From an uncultured Azospirillum sp. (GTDB lineage Bacteria > Pseudomonadota > Alphaproteobacteria > Azospirillales > Azospirillaceae), in the NCBI RefSeq assembly GCF_946480385.1, contig NZ_CAMLJP010000134.1, positions 1 to 15,438 of the forward strand: a DNA stretch of 15,438 nucleotides, written 5' to 3'. Positions 1 to 10,073 of the stretch are shown here, piece after piece (position 1 is the first letter of the stretch; the number at the start of each line of letters is the position of its first letter). The position numbers and the translations under genes were made by a program. The notes under the pieces are model-generated. The model saw nothing but the letters and a program-made list of their open reading frames with translations, made no database searches and had not been told where the DNA came from.

Positions 1-1487
<1,487 letters not shown>

Positions 1488-1535
1488 GGGTGGGTGGCTC
1501 CTGGTGGGAGGGACGTGCGTGAAATGCTGACTCTT

Positions 1536-1641
1536 GCCCCCACCCCAACCCTCCCCCGCTGAGCGGGGGAGGGAGCAAGCGCTTGTACGGGAGGGTGGCG
1601 GCAGTCCCTCCCCCGCCCAGCGGGGGAGGTTAGGTGGGGGT
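1536..1641. repeat. GC-rich intergenic palindromic repeat unit (REP/BIME-like)
   Basis: This spacer between hutC and hutU is built from nested inverted repeats. The first is CCCTCCCCCGCT / AGCGGGGGAGGG (12-bp perfect arms, 1549-1573). The next is the palindrome CAAGCGCTTG (1576-1585). The third is CCTCCCCCGC / GCGGGGGAGG (10-bp arms, 1607-1616 and 1620-1629). The outer flanks, CCCCCACCCCAACC on the left and GGTTAGGTGGGGG on the right, are also near-complementary, so the whole block can fold on itself. It begins about 10 bases after the hutC stop. Such blocks are commonly dispersed between genes in GC-rich alphaproteobacteria; here it could stabilise or terminate the hutI-hutC message. Its dispersed nature is inferred, since only one copy is in the window. 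Confidence 0.8.
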
Positions 1642-1650
1642 CTAACGTTG

Positions 1651-2379
1651 CTAAGGCGGCGGCAGTTGGAACCGTGCCCCCAGCCGGTAGCGGCTGCCGG
1701 GATGGACCAGCATCGCCACCGTCACCACCCGCCCCCCAACCCACGTCCGGCGTGTCACGCGCAGGCAGGGTTCGGTGACGGGGATGTCGAGCAGGCGGGC
1801 GATCTCCGCTGTCGGCGACACCGCTTCGATGACGTGCTCGACCTGCGGCGAGGATTCCAGCCGGATCAGGTACTCGCCCGGCGTCTGGCGGGTGAAGTCC
1901 TGGTCCAGGTAATCCGGCGCCACCGCCGGGTTGACCCAACGTTCCTCCAACTGCACCGGCACGTCGCTCTCGCTGTGGACGACGACGGAATGGAACAGCT
2001 TCGCCCCCACCGGCAGGTTGAAGCGGCGGGCCAGCCCGGAATCGGCGGCAACCGCGAGCAATCGCTCCACCCGGCAGGAATGGAGGTTGCCGCGCTCGGC
2101 GATCTCGTCGGCGATGCTGCGCAGCTCCACCACGTCGGTGCTGGGCGGCCGTTCGGCGACGAAGGTGCCCAGCCCCTGCACGCGGGTCAGCAGCCCCTCG
2201 TCGGTCAAGTCGCGCAAGGCGCGGTGGACGGTCATGCGGCTGACCGAGAATTCCTCCAGCAGCTTGTGCTCGGACGGAATCTGAAACCCTTCCGGCCAGT
2301 CACCGGAGCTGATCCGGCGGCGGATGGCCTCCTTGATCTGGGCGTAGCGCGGCTGGGCGGTGGAGATGACGTCGCTCAT
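1651..2379 (-). CDS. hutC: Histidine-utilisation repressor, GntR family (HutC)
   Basis: HutC represses hut genes and is released by urocanate. The 242-residue protein has an N-terminal GntR winged helix (about residues 11-77: [16 protein letters not shown], then [22 protein letters not shown] and [13 protein letters not shown]). A UTRA ligand-binding domain fills the rest, with the typical [10 protein letters not shown] and YLIRL segments. The length is normal for the family. The chosen ATG at 2379 overlaps the hutI stop by four bases (ATGA) and has GGAGG five bases upstream; an upstream extension of the same frame would run into hutI and was rejected. Translational coupling to hutI means the repressor is made with the pathway it controls, giving autoregulation if the hutI/hutF spacer is its operator. 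Confidence 0.95.
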   Translation of the reverse strand: MSDVISTAQPRYAQIKEAIRRRISSGDWPEGFQIPSEHKLLEEFSVSRMTVHRALRDLTDEGLLTRVQGLGTFVAERPPSTDVVELRSIADEIAERGNLHSCRVERLLAVAADSGLARRFNLPVGAKLFHSVVVHSESDVPVQLEERWVNPAVAPDYLDQDFTRQTPGEYLIRLESSPQVEHVIEAVSPTAEIARLLDIPVTEPCLRVTRRTWVGGRVVTVAMLVHPGSRYRLGARFQLPPP

Positions 2380-3638
2380 GCCGCCTCCACACGGGGGCTG
2401 CGGACCACCCCGCCATTGACCACCGCCATGCAGGGGTTGAGGCCGATGGCGTAGGCCAGTTCCGCCGGATGCTCGATGCGCCACACCGCCAGATCGGCGC
2501 GCTTGCCGGGCGCGATGATGCCGCGGTCGGTCAGCCCGAGTGCCTTCGCCGCATGGCGGGTGATGCCGGCCAGCGCCTCCGCCGGGGTCAGGCGGAAGAA
2601 GGTGCAGCCCATCGACAGCATCAGCAGCAGCGAGGTGACCGGAGAGGTGCCGGGGTTGTTGTCGGTGGACAGCGCCATCGGCACGCCATGGCGGCGCAGC
2701 AGCTCGATCGGCGGCAGCTTGGTTTCGCGCAACGCATAGAAGGCGCCGGGCAACAGGACCGCCACCGTGCCGGCCTGCGCCATCGCAACGACGCCATCCT
2801 CGTCCAGATGTTCGATATGGTCGGCCGACAGCCCGCCGAACTCCGCCACCAGCCGGGCGCCGCCGAGGTTGCTCAGTTGCTCGGCATGCAGCTTCACCGG
2901 CAGGCCAAGCCGCTTCGCAGTCTCGAACACCCGGCGGGTCTGGGCGACCGAGAAGCCGATGCCCTCGCAGAAGGCGTCCACCGCATCGGCCAGACCCGCT
3001 TCGGCAATGGCCGGCAGCGTCTCGGCGCAGATGCGGTCGATGTAGCCGTCCGGGTTGCCTTTGAATTCCGGCGGCAGGGCGTGGGCGCCGAGATAGGTGG
3101 TGCGGACCTCCACCGGGCGGACCTGGGCCAGCCGGCGGGCGACGCAGAGCATGCGGGTTTCGGTCTCGGTGTCGAGGCCGTAGCCGGATTTGACCTCCAC
3201 CGTCGTCACGCCCTCGGCCAGCAGGCTGTCGAGCCGCGGCAGGGTGGCGGCGAGGAGTTGGTCCTCGCTGGCGGCGCGGGTGGCAGTGACGGTGGACAGG
3301 ATGCCGCCGCCGGCCCGCGCGATCTCCTCATATGTGGCGCCGTTCAGCCGCATCTCGAACTCGCGGGCGCGGTTGCCGCCATAAACGAGGTGGGTGTGGC
3401 AGTCGATCAGGCCGGGAGTCATCCAACCGCCCTGCCCCGAATGCACCTCGGTCGCCAGCGCGTCGGGCTCATCGGTCAGGTCGGCGCGGCGGCCGACGAA
3501 GGCGATGCGGCCGTCCTTGATGCCGACCGCCGCGTCGGCGATGGCGCCGTAACCGTCCGCCTCGCTCATGGTGGCCCCGTCCATCGTGGCAACAGACAGG
3601 TCGACCCACAGGGAATCCCACGGCGCACTGGTCGGCAT
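2376..3638 (-). CDS. hutI: Imidazolonepropionase
   Basis: HutI hydrolyses 4-imidazolone-5-propionate to N-formimidoyl-L-glutamate, the third step of histidine degradation. It is a metal-dependent amidohydrolase of 420 residues, a normal length. Visible metal and catalytic landmarks are DCHTHLV (His81, His83), KLHAEQLS (His251, Glu254), SADHIEHL (His274, His277) and LSTDNNPG (Asp326). The C-terminal [11 protein letters not shown] strand is typical of the amidohydrolase beta-sandwich. The start at 3638 has AAGGAG about eight bases upstream. It is the first gene of a leftward unit and overlaps hutC by four bases. The promoter must lie in the 96-base spacer shared with divergent hutF. Confidence 0.97.
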   Translation of the reverse strand: MPTSAPWDSLWVDLSVATMDGATMSEADGYGAIADAAVGIKDGRIAFVGRRADLTDEPDALATEVHSGQGGWMTPGLIDCHTHLVYGGNRAREFEMRLNGATYEEIARAGGGILSTVTATRAASEDQLLAATLPRLDSLLAEGVTTVEVKSGYGLDTETETRMLCVARRLAQVRPVEVRTTYLGAHALPPEFKGNPDGYIDRICAETLPAIAEAGLADAVDAFCEGIGFSVAQTRRVFETAKRLGLPVKLHAEQLSNLGGARLVAEFGGLSADHIEHLDEDGVVAMAQAGTVAVLLPGAFYALRETKLPPIELLRRHGVPMALSTDNNPGTSPVTSLLLMLSMGCTFFRLTPAEALAGITRHAAKALGLTDRGIIAPGKRADLAVWRIEHPAELAYAIGLNPCMAVVNGGVVRSPRVEAA

Positions 3639-3688
3639 CGGTTCGGCTCCTTCCTACAAGTTCGTGCAGCAACCCCCTTGGCATCAGG

Positions 3689-3719
3689 TTGCCTATACTT
3701 GTATAGTGTTGTCTATAAT
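3689..3719 (+). promoter_or_regulatory. Candidate hutF promoter
   Basis: A consensus TATAAT lies at 3714-3719, 15 bases before the hutF ATG. The best -35-like hexamer, TTGCCT at 3689-3694, is 19 bases upstream, a little long. The dyad at 3693-3706 sits between the two elements, the arrangement expected for repression by promoter occlusion. The implied untranslated leader is under ten bases, so initiation might be nearly leaderless. No equally clear promoter was found for the leftward hutI arm. Confidence 0.5.
3693..3706. promoter_or_regulatory. Candidate HutC operator in the divergent hutI/hutF spacer
   Basis: CTATAC-TT-GTATAG is a perfect dyad with 6-bp arms, in the only spacer from which both hut arms can be transcribed. 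GntR/HutC-type regulators usually bind short AT-containing palindromes with TGTA/TACA-like cores, so this is the natural HutC site. A second, imperfect copy of its right half (TTGTCTATAATAG, 3709-3721) overlaps the putative hutF -10 box. A lone CTACAAG half-site occurs at 3654-3660. The assignment is from position and symmetry only. Confidence 0.65.
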
Positions 3720-3734
3720 AGCGAGGGCGCCCTC

Positions 3735-5099
3735 ATGAGCAACCTGTTTTTTGCCTCGGCGCTGCTGCCGGACGGCTGGGCGGAGGATGTGCTGGTCACG
3801 ACGGACGAGCGCGGCCGGATCGTCTCGGCGACGCCCAATGCCGCCTGCCCGGCCGATGCGGAACGCTTCGCCGGGGCGGCGGTCGCCGGCATCGCCAACC
3901 TGCACTCCCACGCCCACCAGCGCGCCATCGCCGGGATGGGTGAAAGCTCCGGCGAAGGATCGGACAGCTTCTGGAGCTGGCGCGAGGTGATGTACCGCGC
4001 GCTCGACCGCATGGAGCCGGAGGATTTCGAGGCGGTCGCCGCCCAACTCTATGTGGAGACGCTGAAGGCCGGCTTCACCGCCATCGCCGAATTCCATTAC
4101 CTGCACCACGACCGCGACGGCAGCGCCTACGCCGACCCGGCGGAGATGAGCCACCGCGCCGTCGCCGCCGCGCGGACGGCCGGGCTGCCGATCACGCTGC
4201 TGCCGGTGCTCTACAATGCGTCCGGTTTCGGCGGCACGCCGCCGACCGCCGGGCAGCGGCGCTTCATCCATGACGGGGCAGGGTTCGCCCGGCTGACCGA
4301 GGCCCTGCGCAGCACCTATGGCGAGTCCTCCGACGTGCGGCTGGGCATCGCCCCGCATTCCCTGCGCGCTGTGCCGGACGGGTTGCTGAGTGAGACCGTC
4401 GCCGCCCATCCGGAAGGCCCGATCCACATCCACATCGCCGAGCAGCGCCGGGAGGTCGAGGACTGTCTCGCCCACCATGGCAGCCGTCCGGTGGAGCATC
4501 TGTTGGAAACCCAACCGGTCGATGGCCGCTGGTGCCTGATCCACGCGACCCACATGACGGACGCCGAAGTGGCGGGTGTCGCCGCCAACGGTGCCGTCGC
4601 CGGCCTGTGCCCGACCACCGAAGCCAACCTGGGCGACGGCTTCTTCGCCGCGGAGTCCTACATGGGCCAGGGCGGGCGCTGGGGCATCGGGTCGGACAGC
4701 CACATCTCCGTCAGTCCGGTGGAGGATCTGCGCTGGCTGGAGTATGGCGCGCGGCTGACCAGCGGGCGGCGCACCGTGCTGGCCGGCGGCCCCCGCCGCG
4801 CCACCGCCCGCCGGCTGGTGGAGGATGCCCAGGCCGGCGGCGCGCAGGCCACCGGATTCGAGGCCGGACGCATCGCCGCCGGTCTCCGCGCCGACATCGT
4901 CGTGCTCGACACCGACCACCCGCTGCTCGCCGCCCGCCGGGGTGACGCGCTGCTCGACGGCTGGATTTTCGCCGGCAACGCCCCCCTCGTGCGTGACGTG
5001 GTGATCGCCGGACGCGCAATCGTCCGCGACCGCCGCCACCCGCGCGAGGAGGAAATCGCCGACCGCTTCAAAAAGACACTTGGGAGACTTCTGGGATGA
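3735..5099 (+). CDS. hutF: Formimidoylglutamate deiminase
   Basis: HutF removes the imino group of N-formimidoyl-L-glutamate as ammonia and yields N-formylglutamate. It marks the five-step histidine pathway used by many proteobacteria. The 454-residue protein is a zinc-dependent amidohydrolase of normal length. Metal and catalytic residues are in place: NLHSHAHQ (His57, His59), HIHIAEQ (His233, Glu236), LIHATH (His270) and GIGSDSHIS (Asp321). [15 protein letters not shown] is typical of the HutF branch rather than of cytosine or guanine deaminases. The chosen ATG follows a weak GAGGG seven bases upstream; an in-frame extension further upstream would read through the promoter region and was rejected. 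The stop overlaps the hutH start (ATGA). Confidence 0.96.
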   Translation: MSNLFFASALLPDGWAEDVLVTTDERGRIVSATPNAACPADAERFAGAAVAGIANLHSHAHQRAIAGMGESSGEGSDSFWSWREVMYRALDRMEPEDFEAVAAQLYVETLKAGFTAIAEFHYLHHDRDGSAYADPAEMSHRAVAAARTAGLPITLLPVLYNASGFGGTPPTAGQRRFIHDGAGFARLTEALRSTYGESSDVRLGIAPHSLRAVPDGLLSETVAAHPEGPIHIHIAEQRREVEDCLAHHGSRPVEHLLETQPVDGRWCLIHATHMTDAEVAGVAANGAVAGLCPTTEANLGDGFFAAESYMGQGGRWGIGSDSHISVSPVEDLRWLEYGARLTSGRRTVLAGGPRRATARRLVEDAQAGGAQATGFEAGRIAAGLRADIVVLDTDHPLLAARRGDALLDGWIFAGNAPLVRDVVIAGRAIVRDRRHPREEEIADRFKKTLGRLLG

Positions 5100-6634
5100 G
5101 CGAGACCATCACTCTGGTTCCGGGCGCGCTGTCGCTCGACACGCTGCGCAGCATCTATCGCGGCCGTCCGGCCCTGACGCTCGACCCGGCGGCCTATCCG
5201 CGGATGGAGCGCTCGCGCGCGCTGATCGACAAGATCGCCGGCGGCGACGAGGCGGTCTATGGCGTCAACACCGGCTTCGGCAAGCTGGCGCACACCCATA
5301 TCGCCGCGTCGGATTTGGAAACGCTCCAGCGGAACCTGATCCTGTCGCACGCCACCGGCGTCGGCGCGCCGCTGGCCGATGGCGTCGTGCGGCTGATCCT
5401 GGTCATCAAGGCGGTCAGCCTCGCGGTCGGTGCGTCGGGCGTGCGGCCGGCGCTGGTCGATGCGCTGCTGACGCTCTACGAGGCCGACGTGCTGCCGGTG
5501 GTGCCGGGCAAGGGCTCCGTCGGCGCCTCGGGCGATCTGGCGCCGCTGGCCCATCTGTGCGGCGTGCTGCTGGGCATCGGCCACGTCCGGGTGAAGGGCG
5601 AGACCCTGCCGGCGGAAGAGGGGCTGCGCATCGCCGGCCTGCCGGTGTTCGACCTGAAGGCCAAGGAAGGGCTTGCTCTCATCAACGGCACCCAGGTGTC
5701 GACCGGTCTGGCTCTGGCCGGGCTGTTCGAGATCGAGCGCACCTTCAAGGCGGCGCTGGTTGCCGGTGCCCTGTCGGTCGAGGCGGTCAAGGGCAGCCAC
5801 CGTCCGTTCGACGCCCGCATCAGCGCGTTGCGCGGCCAGCCCGGCCAGATCGCCGTCGCCGCCGCCTTCCGCGAGGTGCTGGCCGGCAGCGAGCTGAACG
5901 CCAGCCACCAGGGCCCCGATTGCCACCGGGTGCAGGACCCCTACAGCCTGCGCTGCCAGCCGCAGGTGATGGGCGCGGTCCTCGACCAGATGCGGCAGGC
6001 GGCGCGCACGCTGGTGATCGAGGCCAACGGCGTCACCGATAACCCGCTGGTCCTGGTCGACACCGGCGAGGTGCTGTCCGGCGGGAATTTCCATGCGGAG
6101 CCGGTGGCGATGGCCGCCGACCAGCTGGCCATCGCGGCGTCGGAGATCGGCGCCTTGGCAGAACGCCGCATCGCCATGCTGATCGACACCACCATCAGCG
6201 GCCTGCCGCCCTTCCTGGTCGCCGAGCCGGGCCTGAATTCCGGCTTCATGATCGCCCATGTCACCGCCGCCGCCTTGGCGTCGGAGAACAAGACGCTCGC
6301 CCACCCCGCCAGCGTCGACAGCCTGCCGACCTCCGCCAACCAGGAGGACCATGTCAGCATGGCGACCTTCGCGGCGCGGCGGCTGGGCGACATCGCCGGC
6401 AACGTCGCCGACATCGTCGGTATAGAGCTTTTGGCCGCGATTCAGGGGCTGGAGTTCCATCGTCCGCTGAAGACCGCCGACCGGCTGGAACAGGCCATCG
6501 CCACCATCCGCGCCGAGGTGCCGCGTTACGAGGTCGACCGCTACTTCGCCCCGGATCTGGCCGCCATCGGCGCCCTGGTGCGGAATGGCGCGCTTGACCA
6601 TCTGATGCCGGTATCGCTGGAGGCGGCACAATGA
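5096..6634 (+). CDS. hutH: Histidine ammonia-lyase
   Basis: HutH deaminates L-histidine to urocanate and ammonia, the committing step of the pathway. The 512 residues match the family length. The Ala144-Ser145-Gly146 triad in [13 protein letters not shown] is the precursor of the self-formed MIO electrophile and sits within two residues of its position in P. putida HutH. Tyr55 in [12 protein letters not shown] is the expected catalytic tyrosine. [32 protein letters not shown] and the glutamine-rich NQEDHVSM segment are all present. It overlaps hutF upstream and hutG downstream by four bases each, so the three are probably one translationally coupled message. Confidence 0.98.
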   Translation: MSETITLVPGALSLDTLRSIYRGRPALTLDPAAYPRMERSRALIDKIAGGDEAVYGVNTGFGKLAHTHIAASDLETLQRNLILSHATGVGAPLADGVVRLILVIKAVSLAVGASGVRPALVDALLTLYEADVLPVVPGKGSVGASGDLAPLAHLCGVLLGIGHVRVKGETLPAEEGLRIAGLPVFDLKAKEGLALINGTQVSTGLALAGLFEIERTFKAALVAGALSVEAVKGSHRPFDARISALRGQPGQIAVAAAFREVLAGSELNASHQGPDCHRVQDPYSLRCQPQVMGAVLDQMRQAARTLVIEANGVTDNPLVLVDTGEVLSGGNFHAEPVAMAADQLAIAASEIGALAERRIAMLIDTTISGLPPFLVAEPGLNSGFMIAHVTAAALASENKTLAHPASVDSLPTSANQEDHVSMATFAARRLGDIAGNVADIVGIELLAAIQGLEFHRPLKTADRLEQAIATIRAEVPRYEVDRYFAPDLAAIGALVRNGALDHLMPVSLEAAQ

Positions 6635-7446
6635 GCAGCGCCATCTTCGATCTGGTACAGGGCGACGGACCTCTGGTCATCAGCATGCCCCATTGCGGCA
6701 CCGAGCTGTCCCCCGGTCTGGCCGAGCGCCTGACGGACGAGGCCCTGACCCTGCGCGACACCGATTGGCACATCCCGCGCCTCTACGGCTTCGCAAATGG
6801 TTTGGGGGCAACGCTGCTCAGCGCCCGCTATTCGCGCTATGTCGTCGACCTCAACCGGGCATCGACCGGCGAGAGCCTCTATCCCGGACAGGCGACCACC
6901 GGCCTGTGCCCGGATGTGCTGTTCGACGGCACACCGCTCTACCGCGACGGGCAGGCACCCGACGCGGCGGAGGTGGCACAGCGGGTGGAGGGCTATTGGC
7001 GGCCCTATCACGACGCCCTGGCGGCGGAGTTGGCGCGGGTGAAGGCGCGCCACGGCTTCGCCCTGCTCTATGACGCCCATTCGATCCGCAGCCATGTCCC
7101 GCGCCTGTTCGACGGACGGCTGCCCGACTTGAATCTGGGCACGGCGCGCGGCACCAGCGCCGATCCGCAGTTGGCCGCCCGCGTTGTCGCGGCGATGGAG
7201 AGTGCCGCGGCGGCGGAGGGCTTGACCTGCGTTACCAACGGCCGCTTCGTCGGCGGCCACATCACCCGCGCCTATGGTCAGCCGGCCAACGGCGTCCACG
7301 CCATCCAGATGGAACTGGCGCAGGACCGCTACATGGACGAGGAGGCGCCGCCCTTCGCCTACCGTCCCGACCGGGCGGAAAAGCTCCAGCGGGTGCTGAC
7401 GGCGGTGCTGGACGCCTTCGCCGGCTGGCGACCGACGCAGGGCTGA
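6631..7446 (+). CDS. hutG: N-formylglutamate deformylase (N-formylglutamate amidohydrolase)
   Basis: HutG splits N-formyl-L-glutamate into glutamate and formate, completing the HutF-dependent branch. The 271-residue protein belongs to the FGase amidohydrolase family. It shows [11 protein letters not shown] near the N-terminus, [17 protein letters not shown], the central [16 protein letters not shown] and the C-terminal [16 protein letters not shown] followed by [15 protein letters not shown]. These carry the histidine, aspartate and glutamate residues expected to hold the metal. The start overlaps the hutH stop (ATGA) and has GGAGG seven bases upstream. This is the formylglutamate type of HutG, not the arginase-like formiminoglutamase that shares the symbol. 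Confidence 0.96.
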   Translation: MSSAIFDLVQGDGPLVISMPHCGTELSPGLAERLTDEALTLRDTDWHIPRLYGFANGLGATLLSARYSRYVVDLNRASTGESLYPGQATTGLCPDVLFDGTPLYRDGQAPDAAEVAQRVEGYWRPYHDALAAELARVKARHGFALLYDAHSIRSHVPRLFDGRLPDLNLGTARGTSADPQLAARVVAAMESAAAAEGLTCVTNGRFVGGHITRAYGQPANGVHAIQMELAQDRYMDEEAPPFAYRPDRAEKLQRVLTAVLDAFAGWRPTQG

Positions 7447-7458
7447 TCCGAACCGGAA

Positions 7459-7494
7459 GCAAGGCGGGCGCGGAACCGCCCCCACCCGCCTTGC
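7459..7494 (+). terminator. Candidate terminator after the hutFHG unit
   Basis: Thirteen bases after the hutG stop, GCAAGGCGGG and CCCGCCTTGC form a perfect 10-bp stem around a 16-base loop. The loop itself contains GCGG/CCGC. Only a weak pyrimidine tract (GTTCCTCT) follows, not a run of T, so this may be an imperfect intrinsic terminator or an RNA-stabilising hairpin. Confidence 0.6.
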
Positions 7495-7542
7495 GTTCCT
7501 CTGCGGCGCCCATGCTGCGGCGCGGAAGGCAGAGGACTCGCG

Positions 7543-8178
7543 TTGAGCGACATCATTGAGCAGAGTGGGGAACAGCGCGGCATCGAGAATCCGGGCGGCG
7601 GTATCGGCTATGGCGGAACCCCGGTTCCCGCCATCCTTCAGCCGACACTGACAGCGGTCGATGCGCTGGACGCCCAGGTCCACGATATCGTCACCTGCGA
7701 TCCCGGCCCGGTGAGCCATGCGCTGGCGACCGCGGGCCATTACGCCATAAAGCGGCATGTGCTTATCCCCGGCTTCGCCATCGCAGGTCTTGTCGGGCTG
7801 TTGACCGGTCAGCCGGATCTGCGCCGTGCCGGCAGCGTCGGTGTGGCCGGTCTGGTGGTGACCGCGACAGCCAGCCGCTCGATCAAACGCTATGTGAAGC
7901 GTCGGCGCCCGGATGAATGCGCCCCGCGCCGCAAACCAGGATGGCGCATCAGCGCGCGGTCGCTGCCGTCGGGACATGCGGCGAGCGCCTTTGCCGCGGC
8001 GACGGCCCTCGCCACGGTCAGCCGGTCGCCGGCACAAAGCCTGATGATCTACGGAACAGCGGCTGCCCTCGCCAGTGGAAGGGTAGTGCGGCACCGGCAT
8101 TGGGCGTCCGACGTGCTGGCCGGCGCCCTGCTGGGAACGGCGGTGACGCTGCTGGCGCGGCGCCTTCTGGCGCGCTGA
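7543..8178 (+). CDS. PAP2-family membrane-associated phosphatase
   Basis: This 211-residue protein carries the three PAP2 acid-phosphatase motifs in order: KRYVKRRRP (K-x6-R-P, residues 115-123), LPSGHA (PSGH, 142-145) and RVVRHRHWASD (R-x5-H-x3-D, 180-190). The family hydrolyses lipid phosphates such as phosphatidate or undecaprenyl pyrophosphate; the substrate here cannot be told. Hydrophobic stretches at about 74-88, 98-110, 146-158, 164-178 and 191-205 suggest a short membrane protein. The N-terminal 60 residues are polar, longer than in minimal PAP2 proteins. The start is TTG at 7543 with AGAGGA six bases upstream. It is convergent with the replication initiator, with only four bases between the two stops, and it is not obviously related to hut or replication functions. 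Confidence 0.88.
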   Translation: MSDIIEQSGEQRGIENPGGGIGYGGTPVPAILQPTLTAVDALDAQVHDIVTCDPGPVSHALATAGHYAIKRHVLIPGFAIAGLVGLLTGQPDLRRAGSVGVAGLVVTATASRSIKRYVKRRRPDECAPRRKPGWRISARSLPSGHAASAFAAATALATVSRSPAQSLMIYGTAAALASGRVVRHRHWASDVLAGALLGTAVTLLARRLLAR

Positions 8179-8182
8179 GCCG

Positions 8183-9415
8183 CTATTTCTTCGGCAGCGG
8201 CAGAGCGGCCTGTTGCGGCTTGGCCGGATCGGCGAGCCGCTTGGCGCGCTTGTTGCGGACCTCCGCCGCCTCCCCCGCCTTCAGGGGCACGAAACCGTCG
8301 GGGCGCATGGCGTTGCCGACGATCTGCTTGAGCAGCTCGATGTTGGTGGTCTGCACCCGGCGGCCGCGGCGGACCTGATCCAGGAACTTCTGCGACGGGG
8401 TCAGCACATAATCGATGGCGTCGATGCGCTTGCCGACCTTTGTGTATTCCTTGTCGGCGACGTCGAGGATCCCCTCCTCCACCAGCGCATCCACCGCCGA
8501 GGTCACCACGCGCAGCGTGTCGCGGCGGCGCGACCACTCGTTCATGCCGCTGTTCTTGATGATCTCGTCGGCGCTGATCGAGATCGGCTTCGCCTCGTCG
8601 TCGGCGGTGTCGTACTCGATCGACAGGCGGTTGTAGAGCCAGCGCGACACCGGCGACTTCAGCTTCATCAGCCAGGCGTAGGAGACCGGCTTGAACTCCA
8701 GATCGCGGATGGCGGCGGAGACCAGCGGGTTGAATTCCAGATAGGTCTCCTCGACCCCGCCATCCTCGTCGACCAGATCCGGTCGCGAACGGATCGCCAG
8801 CACCGGGAAGGCGGTGGATTCCAGCAGGTTCTGCCCGCGGCTCTTCTTGCCCGGTTCGGCGCTGCCGCCGGTGGAGATGATGATGCGCGAGCGGGCCAGG
8901 ATGGTCAGCGATTCACGAATGTCCTGGATCGACAGGGTGTGGTTGACCGCACGCAGCTCACGCTGGATCTCGTAGAGGCTGAAGCGCATCTGCACCTTGT
9001 CGCGATTCTCGCCGGTCAGCGACAGGCGCGAGCGGTCCATGGCGAGGCGGCGGACGACCTGCTCCACCACCTGTTCGCGCTCCGACGGGAAGATCTCGAC
9101 TTCGACCAGATCCGGGCCGGCGCCGGGGGCGCGGTCGTCCTTCTTCGCGGTGCTGAGCCGGTCGATACGGGCGGGCTGGACGGTCAGGCGATAATTGCGG
9201 CCGCGGAAAGCGAACTCGCGCCGCACCGACTTGATGAAGTTGTCCTTGGTGACCAGCTCGCCCTTGTCCTTGGCGGCCTTTTCCTTGTCATTGTCGCGGG
9301 AGACGAAGACGAAGCGCGGCGCCAGATCGTAGAGCGCGATCAGGTGCGATTGCGAACGGTCTTCCAGCTCGAACAGGATGAGCTGCGCGGCGCTGGTCGG
9401 GGCCATCTTGGTCAT
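8183..9415 (-). CDS. Plasmid/chromid replication initiator protein (RepA-like)
   Basis: This is probably the initiator that binds the adjacent iterons and opens the replicon origin. The 410-residue protein has two winged-helix-like segments: about residues 143-182 (MRFSLYEIQREL ... ESLTILARSRIIIS) and 246-320 (YAWLMKLKSPVSRWLYNRLS ... AVDALVEEGIL). A duplicated winged helix with an LKS...RWLYNRLS-type helix recalls the Rep_3/TrfA class of iteron-binding initiators, although I cannot name the exact family. The C-terminus (380-410) is basic and proline-rich. The chosen ATG at 9415 has GGAGA about six bases upstream. A longer frame reaching 9562 would run through the iterons as repeated peptide and was rejected. 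The gene is transcribed away from the iteron region, as expected for an autoregulated rep gene. The role is well supported by context, less so by sequence alone. Confidence 0.8.
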   Translation of the reverse strand: MTKMAPTSAAQLILFELEDRSQSHLIALYDLAPRFVFVSRDNDKEKAAKDKGELVTKDNFIKSVRREFAFRGRNYRLTVQPARIDRLSTAKKDDRAPGAGPDLVEVEIFPSEREQVVEQVVRRLAMDRSRLSLTGENRDKVQMRFSLYEIQRELRAVNHTLSIQDIRESLTILARSRIIISTGGSAEPGKKSRGQNLLESTAFPVLAIRSRPDLVDEDGGVEETYLEFNPLVSAAIRDLEFKPVSYAWLMKLKSPVSRWLYNRLSIEYDTADDEAKPISISADEIIKNSGMNEWSRRRDTLRVVTSAVDALVEEGILDVADKEYTKVGKRIDAIDYVLTPSQKFLDQVRRGRRVQTTNIELLKQIVGNAMRPDGFVPLKAGEAAEVRNKRAKRLADPAKPQQAALPLPKK

Positions 9416-9497
9416 GAACGTCTCCGAAGGTCGGGAGTAACCATGGCGCGCCGGACCCGCCGGTGCAACAGAACGCGGAGAAATTACCGCATCCGGG

Positions 9498-9578
9498 ATG
9501 GAGCGACAGCCCGCGCATATGGCGCCGCACCCCGCGATGATGGAGCAACGGCCCGCGGACATGGAGCGACAGCCCGCG
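9498..9578 (+). repeat. Forward iteron cluster, four copies at 21-bp pitch
   Basis: Four direct copies of an 18-bp unit begin at 9498, 9519, 9540 and 9561, exactly 21 bases apart. The consensus is ATGGAGCGACAGCCCGCG. Copies 1 and 4 are identical to it, copy 3 has two changes and copy 2 is more degenerate. The cluster lies about 80 bases upstream of the initiator start, so it could serve both in origin function and in autorepression of rep. The pitch is two helical turns, so all copies face the same side of the DNA. Confidence 0.9.
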
Positions 9579-9678
9579 ATTGGGCCGCAAAGCCGGTCCT
9601 GCCGGGGTGCGTGACCGCGACTCCTTGAAGAATCGGAGAGAATCGGCGCTGACGGACGGCAAGCGGCCCGGGTCGAAC

Positions 9679-9946
9679 CGCGGGCTGCCGCTCCATGGGG
9701 AGCGGGGACGGAAGCGAGAGGGGCCGGATTGCTCGCGATTGCCGCTATCCCCGGTCAATCGCGAGCAATGGCTCTAGGATCGCGGGCTATTGGTTGGCGT
9801 CAAATCGCGGGCAATGGCTCCAAGACCGCGGCCAAAGGCACCAGAATTCCGATTCGCGGCGGAACCGCGAGCCAATGCTCCATGGTCGCGGGCAGGGGCT
9901 TTACGGTCGCGGGCTGTCGCTCACCAAGCGCGGGCTGTCGCTCCAT
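9679..9946 (-). repeat. Reverse iteron cluster, at least nine copies
   Basis: Copies in the opposite orientation (consensus CGCGGGCTGTCGCTCCAT on the plus strand) start at 9679, 9760, 9781, 9806, 9827, 9866, 9887, 9908 and 9929. Steps are 21 bases for 9760-9781, 9806-9827 and 9866-9929, broken by steps of 25 and 39. The copies at 9679, 9908 and 9929 are closest to the forward consensus. Those at 9760, 9806 and 9866 form a second type with CAATG or CCAATG in the middle, as in CGCGGGCAATGGCTCCA. A weak further copy may start near 9734. The variation suggests sites of graded affinity. Confidence 0.85.
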
Positions 9947-9955
9947 GGGGTGGTC

Positions 9956-9973
9956 ATGGAGTTCCTGCCCGCG
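9956..9973 (+). repeat. Isolated forward iteron copy
   Basis: ATGGAGTTCCTGCCCGCG matches the forward consensus at 14 of 18 positions, with both six-base ends conserved and only the middle altered. It lies ten bases beyond the last reverse copy and faces it, closing the array with an inverted pair. Confidence 0.7.
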
Positions 9974-10042
9974 ATTCGACTCTGCCGCGGAGCGCTTCGA
10001 ATCCTCTGTGCCAATCGAGACGGCCAACATGCGGCCAATCTT

Positions 10043-10055
10043 GCGCGAATCGCGC
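10043..10055. promoter_or_regulatory. Short inverted repeat just upstream of the primosome-like gene
   Basis: GCGCGA-a-TCGCGC is a perfect 6-bp inverted repeat ending at the Shine-Dalgarno sequence (GGAGGAG, 10056-10062) of the gene starting at 10074. It could be an operator or an RNA hairpin affecting translation. At this base composition, short GC palindromes also arise by chance. Confidence 0.3.
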
Positions 10056-10073
10056 GGAGGAGTATCGGCACAG

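Larger units (their letters stand above)
9416..10073. other. Putative replication origin (oriV): gene-free iteron region
   Basis: This 658-base stretch between the divergent initiator gene and the rightward replication genes has no convincing gene; its open frames read repeats. It holds two iteron clusters of opposite orientation (described separately), a 100-base spacer at 9579-9678 between the forward cluster and the first reverse copy, and a further repeat-free stretch at 9974-10042 leading to the next gene. No clear AT-rich melting block or perfect DnaA box was seen by eye. Iterons next to a rep gene are the usual signature of an iteron-controlled origin. Confidence 0.75.

Noticed and set aside
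9416..9562. N-terminal extension of the initiator to an ATG at 9562
   Set aside because: The added residues are translated iteron sequence; the ATG at 9415 has a good ribosome site.
9498..9946. CRISPR array as an explanation of the repeats
   Set aside because: Units are 18 bp at 21-bp pitch with 3-base gaps and in both orientations; there are no spacers and no cas genes.
9729..10073. Upstream extension of the winged-helix gene
   Set aside because: It would translate the 21-bp iterons in frame; a strong GGAGGAG precedes the ATG at 10074.
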